Origin: Pikeienuella litoralis | Lineage (GTDB): Bacteria; Pseudomonadota; Alphaproteobacteria; Rhodobacterales; Rhodobacteraceae | Direction of reading: 5' to 3' | Assembly (NCBI RefSeq): GCF_037646705.1 | Contig: NZ_JBBHER010000004.1 | Coordinates: 310,001 to 374,000 of the forward strand | Length of the DNA: 64,000 bases | In this document: positions 1 to 7,725 of the stretch, piece after piece | Layout of the letters: each line of letters starts with the position of its first letter | Position numbering within the stretch: position 1 is the first letter of the stretch | Position numbers and translations under genes: made by a program | The notes under the pieces: model-generated | What the model was told of the DNA's origin: nothing | The model's database searches: none | The model's input: the letters and a program-made list of their open reading frames with translations, nothing else

Positions 1-506
1 TCCAGCAGCACCTTCGCCACCGGCGCGAGGCAGTTCGTCGTGCAGGAGGCCGACGAGACGATGAGATCCTCGGCTTTCAGCATGTCGTCGTTCACGCCGA
101 AGACGATGGTCCGGTCCGCGCCCTTCGACGGCGCGGAGACGAGAACGCGCTTCGCTCCCGCTTCGAGATGCAGCGCCGCGTCGTCGCGCGCGGTGAAGCG
201 CCCCGTGCATTCCATGACGATATCGACATCCAGCGCCGCCCATTCGCAGGCGCGAGGGTCCGTGTGCCGGGTATAGGCCACCGGGCCGCGGCCGAGATCG
301 ATCACTCCGGCTTCGGCGTCCGGCTTCACCGGAAGGCCGAAACGGCCGTGAACGCTGTCATATTTGAAAAGATGCGCCGCCGTCTCGACGGGGCCGCGAT
401 TGTTCACCGCGACCAGCTCCACATCCGAGCGCCCCGATTCGATGATGGTCCGCGCCACCAGACGCCCAATCCGCCCGAACCCGCTGATCGCCACCCGCAC
501 CGCCAT
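1..506 (-). CDS. gap: Glyceraldehyde-3-phosphate dehydrogenase, N-terminal part (cut by window edge)
   Basis: Catalyses the reversible oxidative phosphorylation of glyceraldehyde-3-phosphate to 1,3-bisphosphoglycerate with NAD(P). About 168 N-terminal residues are visible. The Rossmann motif GFGRIGR is at residues 9-15 and the catalytic site SASCTTNC ends near residue 159, with the nucleophilic Cys at 155, the expected spacing for type I GAPDH. The ATG at 506 starts MAVRVAISGFGRIGR. The catalytic domain lies beyond the window. It sits downstream of tkt on the same strand, which groups glycolysis/gluconeogenesis with the pentose phosphate pathway. The 241-base leader between them carries a strong inverted repeat. 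NAD versus NADP preference cannot be told from this part. Confidence 0.93.
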   Translation of the reverse strand, partial: MAVRVAISGFGRIGRLVARTIIESGRSDVELVAVNNRGPVETAAHLFKYDSVHGRFGLPVKPDAEAGVIDLGRGPVAYTRHTDPRACEWAALDVDIVMECTGRFTARDDAALHLEAGAKRVLVSAPSKGADRTIVFGVNDDMLKAEDLIVSSASCTTNCLAPVAKVLL

Positions 507-562
507 GCTGCTCTCCCACATCTTGAACCCACCACAAGACGACTCGCGGCCGCCTACCCATC

Positions 563-583
563 GGGGTAGGTTCTACCTACCCC
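563..583. promoter_or_regulatory. Perfect 9-bp inverted repeat upstream of gap
   Basis: GGGGTAGGT at 563-571 and ACCTACCCC at 575-583 are perfect inverted copies separated by three bases. A third half, CTACCC, lies at 554-559 and forms a second, shorter inverted pair with GGGGTAG. The element lies 57 bases upstream of the gap ATG, in its leader or promoter. It could be an operator for a dimeric sugar-phosphate regulator or an RNA hairpin; it has no T-run typical of a terminator. Confidence 0.45.
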
Positions 584-701
584 AACGGGCGGATTCTTCA
601 AACAGGTTTTTCTCGAATCTGCGATCCGGACAGGGAGACGCGTTGTCGCGGCGCCGCAGGCGCGCGTCATGATTCACATGCCGTCGCGGTACATGATTTC
701 A

Positions 702-744
702 GGGGCGCGGCCGCCGCTCCCGCGGCGGAAAACCCGCGCGCCCC
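702..744 (-). terminator. GC-rich nested hairpin after tkt
   Basis: Immediately past the tkt stop codon, GGGGCGCG (702-709) can pair with the GC-rich strand ending at 744, and an inner perfect 6-bp stem CCGCCG/CGGCGG (711-716, 723-728) is nested inside. There is no clear T-tract, so it may act as a pause or weak terminator between tkt and gap. Confidence 0.35.
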
Positions 745-747
745 GCC

Positions 748-2763
748 TCAGAGCAGAGCCTTCGCCGCCGCCGCCATCTTCTCGGCCGTGATGCCGAAAT
801 GGGCGTAGAGATCGGTCGCCGGCGCCGAGGCGCCGAAGCCCTCCATGCCGATGAAGGCCGCCTTGCGGCAATCGCCCCGTTCGCCGGAAAGCCAGCGATC
901 CCAGCCAAATCCGCCCGCGGCTTCGATTCCGACGCGAACCGGGCCGCGCGGCAGCACCTTCCGCCTGTAGCTCTCGTCCATCGCCGCGAACAGCTCCCAT
1001 GACGGCATCGAGACGACGCGCGCGCCGATCCCCTCCGCCTGCAGCCGCTCACGCGCCGCAAGGGCGATCTCGACCTCGGAGCCGGTGGCGAGAAGGATCG
1101 CCCGGCGCTTGCCCTCCGCCTCGGCCAGCACATAGGCGCCGTTGGCCGCGAGGTTCCGGTTCGAGTGCGCCGTGCGGACGGTCGGCAGGCTCTGCCGGGT
1201 GAGGGCCAGCACGCTCGGCCCCGAGAGCGTGAGCGCGAGCTCCCACGCCTCCGCCGTCTCGACCGCGTCCGCCGGCCGGAAGACGGTGAGCCCCGGCATC
1301 GCCCTGAGGCTCGCCAGATGCTCGACGGGCTGATGGGTCGGCCCGTCTTCGCCGAGGCCGATGCTGTCATGGGTCAGCACGTAGACGACCCGCTGCTTCA
1401 TCAGCGCCGAAAGCCGGATCGCGCCGCGCGCGTAATCGGCGAACACAAGGAACGTGCCGCCATAGGGGATGACGCCGCCATGCACGGCCATCCCGTTCAT
1501 CGCCGCCGCCATGCCATGCTCGCGGATGCCGTAATGGACGTAGCGGCCGCCCGGATTCTCGGCGGAGAAGACGCCGAGCCCGTCGGTCAGCGTGTTGTTG
1601 GAGCCGGTGAGGTCCGCGGAGCCGCCGATCGTCTCCGGCGTCACCGGGTTGATCGCCGCGAGCGCGGTTTCGGAGGCTTTCCGCGTCGCCACTTTCGGTT
1701 GCGTTTCGCTGATCTCGCGTTTCACGCGGCGGATGGCGCCGGCGAGCTTTTTCGGCGCTTCGCCGGCGATGACCCGCAAAAACTCATCGCGGCGGCGCGC
1801 GGAGGCGGCGTCGAGCCGCGCCGTCCATTCCGCACGCGCGGCGGCGCCCCGCGCGCCGATCTTCGCCCAATCGGCCGCGACGTCGTCCGGGATCTCGAAC
1901 GGTCCATGCGTCCAGCCATAGGCCTTGCGCGCGGCGGCGATCTCTTCGGCGCCGAGCGGCGAGCCATGCGCCTTGGCGCTGTCCTGTTTGGTCGGCGCGC
2001 CCAGACCGATATGGGTCTTGCAGGCGATCAGGGTCGGCCCTTCCGCGCCCTTGGCCGCGGTCAGCGCCGCGCCGATGGCCGCGGGATCGTGGCCGTCGAT
2101 CTCCAGAACGGTCCAGCCCGACGCGCGGAACCGCGCCGGCTGATCGGTGACGTCCGACAGCGACACCGCGCCGTCGATCGAGATTCCGTTGTCGTCCCAA
2201 AGCACGATCAGCTTGCCGAGCCGTTGCCGCCCGGCGAGCCCGATCGCCTCCTGGCTGATCCCCTCCATCAGGCAGCCGTCGCCGGCGATCACATAGGTAT
2301 GGTGATCGACGAGCCCCTTCCCGAAGCGCGCCGCCATCGACCGCTCCGCCATCGCCATGCCGACGGCGGTCGCGAGCCCCTGCCCCAACGGGCCGGTCGT
2401 CGTCTCGATTCCGGCGCCGTGGCCGTATTCCGGGTGGCCGGCGGTCTTCGAGCCGAGCTGGCGAAACCGCTTCAGCTCCGAGAGCGGGAAATCCGAATAG
2501 CCCGTCAGATGCAGCAGGCCGTAGAGCAGCATCGAGCCGTGGCCCGCCGAAAGCACGAACCGATCCCGGTCCGGCCAATCGGGCGCGGCCGCGTCGAACT
2601 TCAGATGATCGCGAAACAGAACCGTCGCCACATCCGCCATGCCCATCGGCATGCCGGGATGGCCGGAATTCGCCGCCTCGACCGCATCCATCGCAAGAAC
2701 GCGAAGCGCGGCGGCGAGGCGCCAGTGATCGGGGTGGGCTGAGCGGAGCGCGGTAATATCCAA
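748..2763 (-). CDS. tkt: Transketolase
   Basis: Thiamine-diphosphate enzyme that transfers two-carbon units between sugar phosphates in the pentose phosphate pathway. The protein is about 671 residues, the usual length. Visible motifs in order: NSGHPGMPMG near the N-terminus, the ThDP/Mg motif GDGCLMEGISQEA, GGSADLTGSN, and EDGPTHQPVEHL of the pyrimidine domain. The open frame extends to a TTG at 2856, but the family normally starts just before D-I-T-A-L-R-S, so I place the start at the TTG at 2763; no ATG fits. Upstream lies the divergent coiled-coil/zapA pair, and gap follows downstream on the same strand. The function is certain; the exact start is not. Confidence 0.93.
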   Translation of the reverse strand: MDITALRSAHPDHWRLAAALRVLAMDAVEAANSGHPGMPMGMADVATVLFRDHLKFDAAAPDWPDRDRFVLSAGHGSMLLYGLLHLTGYSDFPLSELKRFRQLGSKTAGHPEYGHGAGIETTTGPLGQGLATAVGMAMAERSMAARFGKGLVDHHTYVIAGDGCLMEGISQEAIGLAGRQRLGKLIVLWDDNGISIDGAVSLSDVTDQPARFRASGWTVLEIDGHDPAAIGAALTAAKGAEGPTLIACKTHIGLGAPTKQDSAKAHGSPLGAEEIAAARKAYGWTHGPFEIPDDVAADWAKIGARGAAARAEWTARLDAASARRRDEFLRVIAGEAPKKLAGAIRRVKREISETQPKVATRKASETALAAINPVTPETIGGSADLTGSNNTLTDGLGVFSAENPGGRYVHYGIREHGMAAAMNGMAVHGGVIPYGGTFLVFADYARGAIRLSALMKQRVVYVLTHDSIGLGEDGPTHQPVEHLASLRAMPGLTVFRPADAVETAEAWELALTLSGPSVLALTRQSLPTVRTAHSNRNLAANGAYVLAEAEGKRRAILLATGSEVEIALAARERLQAEGIGARVVSMPSWELFAAMDESYRRKVLPRGPVRVGIEAAGGFGWDRWLSGERGDCRKAAFIGMEGFGASAPATDLYAHFGITAEKMAAAAKALL

Positions 2764-2958
2764 GAGACGGGCTTTCGGTCTGATGACGGGCCGCAGGCCC
2801 TGAACATCGGCGTTATCGCGGAACCCGCCCCGGAGGGTCAAGCCGCATTGCGACAAACGCGGCCACTGGCGATAGTGTCGCGGGATTGACGACGCACGCG
2901 TCGATTCGGCGCCGAGGAGAGACTACAGGGAGCGACGGATCGTAAGGAGAGGGACGGG

Positions 2959-3402
2959 ATGACCGATTTGAAGGCGGCGACGGAACGATTGACGGCCGCG
3001 GTATCGGCCCTGGAGCGAACGCTGCGCGAGGAGCGGCGGAAAGCGGCCGAGACCGAGGCGCGCGCCCATGAGGCCGCGCGTTTGCTGAGCCAGGCGCGGG
3101 AGGACGCCGCAGCCGCAGCCGAAACCGCGCGCCTCCGGATCAGCGCGCTCGAAGAGGCGCTGGCCGAGGCCGGCGACACCGCTGCGCTCGAAGCCCGCGC
3201 GGCGGAAGCGGAGCGCGCGGCCGAGACGGCCCGCGCGGACGCCCGGGAGGCCGCGGCCGAGCGCGACGCCGCGCTGAAGGAGGTCGAGACGCTCCGCGCG
3301 GCGCGGGACGACGACGCGCAACTCCGCGAGGAAGCGGCCCAGGCGCTCGACGCCGCGATCGGCGAATTGAAGGAATTGAGCGGGGTCAGGGCGCATGGCT
3401 GA
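2959..3402 (+). CDS. Coiled-coil protein encoded before ZapA
   Basis: A 147-residue protein made almost wholly of Ala/Glu/Arg-rich heptads, predicted to be one long coiled coil from about residue 5 to 140, with no signal peptide or membrane segment. The ATG at 2959 follows AAGGAGAGG. Its last eight bases overlap the zapA start, so the two are very likely co-translated. Small coiled-coil proteins of this type (DUF4164-like) precede zapA in many alphaproteobacteria. A role as a divisome partner, in the manner of ZapB, is an inference from context and shape only; sequence similarity to ZapB is not evident. Confidence 0.8.
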   Translation: MTDLKAATERLTAAVSALERTLREERRKAAETEARAHEAARLLSQAREDAAAAAETARLRISALEEALAEAGDTAALEARAAEAERAAETARADAREAAAERDAALKEVETLRAARDDDAQLREEAAQALDAAIGELKELSGVRAHG

Positions 3403-3733
3403 GGTTTCCATCAGAATCAGCGGCCGCGCGTATCAGATCGTCTGCGACGACGGGCAGGAGGCGCGGGTCGCCGCGCTCGCCCAGCGGATCGACGACGAGG
3501 CGACCGCGCTCGCCGCGTCGGGCGGGCGGATCACCGAAGCGCGGCTTCTCCTGATGTCGGCGCTGATGCTCGCGGACAAGCTGGACGAGACGGAGGCCGC
3601 CCTCCGAGACGCGCCGCCGCCCGAGACGGCGCTCAGCGAAATGGACGCCGCCGAAGTCCAGGCGACCATCGACGCCGCCGCCGCGCGGCTCGAGGCGTTG
3701 CGCGCGGCGGGCCCGGAGAGCGGCGCAGGCTGA
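3395..3733 (+). CDS. zapA: Cell division protein ZapA
   Basis: FtsZ-associated protein that bundles and stabilises FtsZ protofilaments at the Z-ring. It has 112 residues, the normal length. The N-terminal ZapA fold is recognisable from VSIRISGRAYQIVCDDGQE, followed by the helix with LAQRIDDEA and a C-terminal coiled-coil helix. The start overlaps the end of the preceding coiled-coil gene by eight bases. It is followed by a perfect 9-bp hairpin and then by the 6S RNA candidate; zapA next to ssrS is a conserved arrangement in proteobacteria. Confidence 0.93.
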   Translation: MAEVSIRISGRAYQIVCDDGQEARVAALAQRIDDEATALAASGGRITEARLLLMSALMLADKLDETEAALRDAPPPETALSEMDAAEVQATIDAAAARLEALRAAGPESGAG

Positions 3734-3757
3734 TCGCCGGCTGATCGCCGACGGCGC

Positions 3758-3786
3758 GAAGCGGGATTATCTTCGTTTCCCGCTTC
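3758..3786 (+). terminator. Hairpin after zapA
   Basis: GAAGCGGGA (3758-3766) and TCCCGCTTC (3778-3786) form a perfect 9-bp stem with an 11-base loop, 25 bases past the zapA stop codon and before the 6S RNA candidate. No T-tract follows. It may be a terminator or an RNA processing signal. Confidence 0.5.
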
Positions 3787-3817
3787 CATTTCCGGGTCGC
3801 GGACACTATCTCTCGAA

Positions 3818-3981
3818 GCGGCGAGTTCTGTCCTTCCCGTGCCGGGGCGTGACCTGGTGGCCTTAATCTTTCTCGCGGGAGCTGGCTCTGTGTTCGACCG
3901 TGGTCTTACGCACCTGGCGCCCACCTGGTAACCCAGGCTCGCGAGGATCACTCACCCCGACGGTCGCGACGGGCTCGCCGC
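3818..3981 (+). ncRNA. ssrS: 6S RNA candidate (RNA polymerase-binding regulatory RNA)
   Basis: 6S RNA mimics an open promoter and sequesters housekeeping RNA polymerase in stationary phase. Evidence is position directly after zapA and a closing structure visible in the sequence: GCGGCGAG (3818-3825) pairs with CTCGCCGC (3974-3981), and CCGT plus CGGGGCGTGA (3837-3852) pairs with TCA-CTCACCCCG-ACGG (3948-3963). The enclosed arm has further GC stems around a bubble and the loop GTTCGACC. The span of about 164 nucleotides matches the family. No convincing open reading frame covers it. The exact ends are inferred from the pairing. Confidence 0.72.
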
Positions 3982-4001
3982 CTCTTTGAAGGATCTGCTC
4001 C

Positions 4002-4607
4002 ATGTATGAAGTCTACGGTTCCCCGGCGTCTCGCGCCGCCCGCGTCATCTGGATGCTGGAGGAGATCGGCGCGCCTTACGAGATCGTCCCGGCGAAGCCG
4101 CACAGCGCCGAAGCTCTGGAGCTCAACGCCAGCGGCAAGATCCCGGTTCTGGTCGACGACGGCCGCGCGATCTTCGATTCCACCGCCATTCTCCTCCATC
4201 TCGCGGACAAGCACGGGAAACTGACATTCCCGGTCGGCGCGCCGGAGCGGGACCGGATGATGAGCCTGATCTGTTTCGCCATCGACGATGTGGAGCAGCC
4301 GCTCTGGACGCTGACGAAGCATCGCGCCATGCTCCCGGAGCATCTGCGCGCCGCCGACGCGGTTCAGCCCGCCTGCCTTTACGAGTTCGCGAAAGCGATG
4401 GGGACGCTCGAAGCCTATCTCGGCGACGGGCCGTTCGTGATGGGCGACGCCTTCACGGTCCCCGACATCATCCTCGGGCATCTCGGCGGTTGGGCGAAAG
4501 CCATGGGCTTCCCCGCGCCGGAGGGCGAAGTGGGCGCCTATATGGCGCGCGTGCGCGACCGGGCCGGCTGGCGCGCGGTGGCGGATGCGCGGGCCCGCGC
4601 CGCGTGA
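4002..4607 (+). CDS. Glutathione S-transferase family protein
   Basis: A 201-residue cytosolic GST-fold protein. The N-terminal thioredoxin-like domain starts MYEVYGSPASRAARVIWMLE and carries the glutathione-binding SGKIPVLVDDG (cis-Pro) and the DSTAILLHLA helix; the all-helical C-terminal domain follows from about residue 85. The likely active-site residue is the Ser in GSPASR rather than Cys or Tyr. It presumably conjugates or reduces electrophiles with glutathione; the substrate cannot be predicted. It starts 21 bases after the 6S RNA candidate, where many relatives carry a different gene. ChaC, GloB and a GGT-like enzyme are encoded within the next 10 kb. Confidence 0.9.
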   Translation: MYEVYGSPASRAARVIWMLEEIGAPYEIVPAKPHSAEALELNASGKIPVLVDDGRAIFDSTAILLHLADKHGKLTFPVGAPERDRMMSLICFAIDDVEQPLWTLTKHRAMLPEHLRAADAVQPACLYEFAKAMGTLEAYLGDGPFVMGDAFTVPDIILGHLGGWAKAMGFPAPEGEVGAYMARVRDRAGWRAVADARARAA

Positions 4608-4814
4608 CCGCTTCGGACCGTGACGCCGCCGCGGCGTGACACGAAGCGCCGTCAGACCCGACGAGCGTGAATTCCGTGTGAAATCATGTGCGTGGCGTCA
4701 CAGATCCTGCGCCAGACCCCTTCACAATCGGCGCAGTTAGGGACAGATGAGGGCCTCCGGGACGCCGCAAGCCTTTCCGACGCCCCGACAGTCAAATTCG
4801 CGTAGGGATCCATC

Positions 4815-5000
4815 ATGCCCGACACTCCAACCCGCCCCAAGATCACATCCGACAAGGACGATCGCAATTCGCTCCGGCTTGTCGTCAATCCTGAAAACAC
4901 CCCGGCCCGCCTCGCCCGTCGGGATTGGTCGAACGTGGTTTTTTCGGTCGCCTTCTGCGAGGAGGCCCGGCGCGATTTCGAGCGGCGGAAACCCGGCTGA
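4815..5000 (+). CDS. Small hypothetical protein (61 aa)
   Basis: I do not recognise this family. It encodes 61 residues, MPDTPTRPKITSDKDDRNSL followed by a basic, Arg-rich C-terminal half containing RRDWSNVVFSVAFCEEARRD. There is no signal peptide or membrane segment. Support for its being real: an ATG at 4815 with AGGGA nine bases upstream, a dedicated 207-base upstream gap, and a stop placed just before the convergent gene at 5008. It could be a small basic regulatory or housekeeping protein; no function is claimed. Confidence 0.55.
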   Translation: MPDTPTRPKITSDKDDRNSLRLVVNPENTPARLARRDWSNVVFSVAFCEEARRDFERRKPG

Positions 5001-5007
5001 CCGGCGC

Positions 5008-5307
5008 TCAGAGCGGCGCGACCAGATCCACGTTCATTCGGTAAAGCCGCCGCCGCAGAACCCGGAGAGAGCCAAGCTTCGCCTGGAACGCCGCCATGTG
5101 CGCGGACTCGTTATGAGCCTTCAGCGCCGCCTCGTCCCGCCATTCCTCATAGACCCGAAAGCAGCGCAAATTGACGAGATCGGAATAGAACCGGTAGACG
5201 TAACATCCGTCTTCCGCCGCGGACGCCTCCATCATCTCCAGCGCGGCGCTCATCGCCGGCCAGGCGTCCTCCGGGTGAAATTCGATCTCTCCGGTGATGA
5301 CGATCAT
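5008..5307 (-). CDS. Antibiotic biosynthesis monooxygenase (ABM) domain protein
   Basis: A 99-residue ABM/EthD-like ferredoxin-fold protein: MIVITGEIEFHPED begins the first strand, DGCYVYRFYSD and FRVYEEWRDEAALKAHNES follow, the last being the typical ABM core, where the His and Trp positions are conserved. Members are small cofactor-free monooxygenases or dimeric proteins acting on quinones and other electrophiles. The ATG at 5307 overlaps the stop of the ChaC gene (ATGA), so the two are translationally coupled. The substrate is unknown. Confidence 0.82.
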   Translation of the reverse strand: MIVITGEIEFHPEDAWPAMSAALEMMEASAAEDGCYVYRFYSDLVNLRCFRVYEEWRDEAALKAHNESAHMAAFQAKLGSLRVLRRRLYRMNVDLVAPL

Positions 5308-5861
5308 GACGCGGGCGGCCCGATCAAACCGGCCACAAGGCGATGAAGCCGCGTAATCTCCATATCGTCCACCCCCATCTCCTCAAGATGCGCCATCGTA
5401 TTGTCGAGATACTCGGCGTTGGTTCCGGCCGGGCCGACCGCTCGGGCGATCACCTCCGCCTGCTCCTCCGGCGTCAGCCCGCCGCGATATTGCCGGTGCG
5501 TCCGGTCCATCACATAGGCGAGCGCCTCGACCCGCTCGCCGCCCCCGATCTCGACCGGCAGAAACCGCTCCAGATAGGAATAGGTAACCAATTCCCGCGC
5601 CCGAAGATATGCGCGCGTCTCCTCCCGATGAGAAGGGTGAACGCGATAGGCGATTCCCTCGCAGGCCCCGCCCGCGTCTTCATCGAGCGCGAGAACGAGG
5701 CCGGGGTACGCCGGCGTGCCCCGATAGGTGATCGAATCGAGGCAGAACCGCCGGCGATATCCCGGCATTCGGGCGCGTCGGCGCTCCTCATGCGGGAAAC
5801 CCGGCTTCCACATCAGGGAGCCGTATGCAAATACCCAGAGATCGGGTGGTTCCTGAGCCAT
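5304..5861 (-). CDS. chaC: Gamma-glutamylcyclotransferase, ChaC family
   Basis: Cleaves glutathione to 5-oxoproline and cysteinylglycine in the cytoplasm. It has 185 residues with the diagnostic substrate loop VFAYGSLMW at about residues 10-18, the conserved block PGYRRRFCLDSITYRGT, and the catalytic Glu in the region around ACEGIAYRV to EETRAYLRARE. Its stop overlaps the ABM monooxygenase start, implying one transcript. Upstream is the divergent DUF2125 gene. With a GST, a GloB and a GGT-like enzyme nearby, it is part of a local concentration of glutathione-related genes. Confidence 0.92.
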   Translation of the reverse strand: MAQEPPDLWVFAYGSLMWKPGFPHEERRRARMPGYRRRFCLDSITYRGTPAYPGLVLALDEDAGGACEGIAYRVHPSHREETRAYLRARELVTYSYLERFLPVEIGGGERVEALAYVMDRTHRQYRGGLTPEEQAEVIARAVGPAGTNAEYLDNTMAHLEEMGVDDMEITRLHRLVAGLIGPPAS

Positions 5862-5913
5862 CCGGAGATTTTACAGCCCTCGCGCCGGCGCGGCCAGTCG
5901 AAGGATGCAGATT

Positions 5914-6924
5914 ATGAAATTCAAGCTGCTGGCCGGCGCCGTCATCGCCGTAATCGTCGGCGTGAGCGTCTGGTGGCTGCTCGCCGCGCGCGCCCAGGAA
6001 GCCGCGCTGGCCGGATGGCTGGCGGAGCGGCGGGCGGCCGGCTGGCAGGCCGAGGCGGCGGATGTCTCCATTCTCGGCTTTCCGAACCGGCTCGATCTCA
6101 AGCTGACGGAACCCGCGCTCGCGGACCCCGCGTCGGGCTGGGCCTGGTCCGCGCCATGGTTCGAGGTCGCGCACCTCATCTACCAGCCGAGCCTCTTCAT
6201 CGGGATCTGGCCGCCGGAACAACGGCTCGCGGCCCCGGGCGGGCGGGCCGTCCTGCGCACCGAAACCATGAAGGCGAGCTTCCGGACCGAAACCAGCGCC
6301 GCGCTGCCGCTGGTTCGCGCCTCTCTCGATATCGAGCGCGGCGCCCTCGCCGCGGATGCGGGCTGGACCGCGGGCGCGGCGCGGATTTCCGCGCATGTCC
6401 GCGCCGCGCCCGACGCCGGCCCGGAGAACGCCTATGAATTTCGCGCCGACGGGCTGCGGCTCCGGTTGCCGAATCACATCCGCGCGCTGCTGGACCCCAC
6501 CGACACGCTGCCGCCGGCGATCGAAACGGTGACGCTGGAGGGGCGCGCCGCGTTCGACCGGCCGCTGGACCGCTTCGCGCTGGAGGGGCCGAAGCCCGGC
6601 CTCCGGCTTCTTTCGCTGGACGCCGCCGACGCCGAATGGGGGCGGCTGAAGCTCACGGTCTCCGGTTCGATGAAGGCGGACGCCGAGGGATACGGCGAAG
6701 GGGAGTTCGCCATCGGCGCCACCAACTGGACGGCGATGCTCGACGCCGCCGCCGCCAGCGGCGCGCTGAGCGCGCCGTTCGTCGAGACGCTGAAGACCGG
6801 CCTCGGTTTCGTCGCCCGGCTGACCGGAGACGGCGAGACGCTCAACGTGTCGCTGTCGCTGTCCGGCGGCTACGCCCGAATCGGGCCGGTCCCGATCGGC
6901 CGGGCCCCCCGCCTGATCGACTGA
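5914..6924 (+). CDS. DUF2125 domain-containing protein
   Basis: A 336-residue protein anchored by one N-terminal membrane segment (about residues 4-24, LLAGAVIAVIVGVSVWWLLA) with the rest probably periplasmic. The body matches the DUF2125 pattern of alphaproteobacteria, including the stretch around DVSILGFPNRLDLKLTEP and the later acidic LRLRLPNHI region. Its function is not established; AsmA-like envelope roles have been suggested for similar folds. I choose the ATG at 5914 over 5905 because AAGGA sits nine bases before it and directly abuts the earlier ATG. It converges with the extensin-like gene, six bases away. Confidence 0.82.
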   Translation: MKFKLLAGAVIAVIVGVSVWWLLAARAQEAALAGWLAERRAAGWQAEAADVSILGFPNRLDLKLTEPALADPASGWAWSAPWFEVAHLIYQPSLFIGIWPPEQRLAAPGGRAVLRTETMKASFRTETSAALPLVRASLDIERGALAADAGWTAGAARISAHVRAAPDAGPENAYEFRADGLRLRLPNHIRALLDPTDTLPPAIETVTLEGRAAFDRPLDRFALEGPKPGLRLLSLDAADAEWGRLKLTVSGSMKADAEGYGEGEFAIGATNWTAMLDAAAASGALSAPFVETLKTGLGFVARLTGDGETLNVSLSLSGGYARIGPVPIGRAPRLID

Positions 6925-6930
6925 CGCCGC

Positions 6931-7725
6931 TCATCGGCAATAGGTTCCATTCTGATACCGCGCCGTATCGAAATGAAAATGATCATGGTGGTGGTGGTTC
7001 GCTTCGGGGCCGAGAACCGTGCCGAAGGGGCCGCACGCGCCCGCCCAGACGCTGCGGAGATATTCTCCCCTTTGGTCCTCCCGGCCCCACCCGCGCCGCA
7101 CGGCGACGGTCTCGCCGCCCGCGAAGCTGAACCCGGCGATGTCGAGCGCGTTGCCCTTCGCGTGCTCGGAGAGTTTCGCGCCTCTCTTTCCATTCCGGGT
7201 GCGGCAGACATACGAGGCGACAGGGCGCATGGAGACAAGACGCGTCGAGAGCAGCTCGTTCGCCGCCGGCTGCGCGGTCTGCTCCACCCAATCGGCGAGC
7301 GCGACGGCGTGCTCGCAGCTCACCTCCGCCTTTCCGGTCAGCGTCACGCCCGCGACCGCGACGAGGCGCACCGGCGCCTCGATCCCGCATCCGGGATGCG
7401 CGCCGGATATGGCGGGAATCCGCACGCCGATCAGGCGCGGATCGCCGCAGACGCTCCCGGCGCCGACCGGGGCGGCGCGCGCCGCCACTTTCACCGCCGC
7501 GCCGCGCGGAGCCGGCGCCGGCGAGGTCTTCGGCGCCACGTCGCGCGGGTTCGGCGCCGGCGAGACGCGCGGCGGCGCGCTGCGCGGGCTCGGCGCCGGG
7601 GAGATGTGCGGCGCCGCCGCCCTCATGGCCGCCTGTCGCGTCGTCGGCTCAGGCGCCGGCTCGCCAAGCGCCCCGCCCCCCGCCGCCAGCGCCGCGATGA
7701 GCAAGAGCGGCCCCGCGCCTCTCAC
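6931..7725 (-). CDS. Extensin-like C-terminal domain protein, secreted
   Basis: A 264-residue protein starting at a GTG (7725) that overlaps the tyrC stop codon as GTGA. An N-terminal signal peptide (PLLLIAALAAGGGALG) is followed by a Pro/Ala-rich linker with three tandem 13-residue repeats (SPAPxPR) and then the extensin-like C-terminal domain: VCGDPRLIG, SCEHAVALADWV, SEHAKGNALDIAGF and the metal-binding-like NHHHHDHFHFD near the end. The SxHxxGxAxDI and HxH pattern resembles LAS/DD-peptidase metal centres, so a murein-related periplasmic role is plausible but not proven. It forms the end of the methyltransferase-hisC-tyrC chain. Confidence 0.85.
   Translation of the reverse strand: MRGAGPLLLIAALAAGGGALGEPAPEPTTRQAAMRAAAPHISPAPSPRSAPPRVSPAPNPRDVAPKTSPAPAPRGAAVKVAARAAPVGAGSVCGDPRLIGVRIPAISGAHPGCGIEAPVRLVAVAGVTLTGKAEVSCEHAVALADWVEQTAQPAANELLSTRLVSMRPVASYVCRTRNGKRGAKLSEHAKGNALDIAGFSFAGGETVAVRRGWGREDQRGEYLRSVWAGACGPFGTVLGPEANHHHHDHFHFDTARYQNGTYCR
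7486..7602 (-). repeat. Three tandem 39-bp repeats in the extensin-like gene
   Basis: Three in-frame copies of a 39-bp unit encode SPAPSPRSAPPRV, SPAPNPRDVAPKT and SPAPAPRGAAVKV. The shared DNA core CGGCGCCGG recurs every 39 bases. The repeats form a proline-rich spacer between the signal peptide and the C-terminal domain. Confidence 0.8.

Noticed and set aside
1165..2742. 525-codon open frame antisense to tkt
   Set aside because: Arg/Asp-rich translation with no family resemblance, fully inside a certain gene; caused by high GC at third positions.
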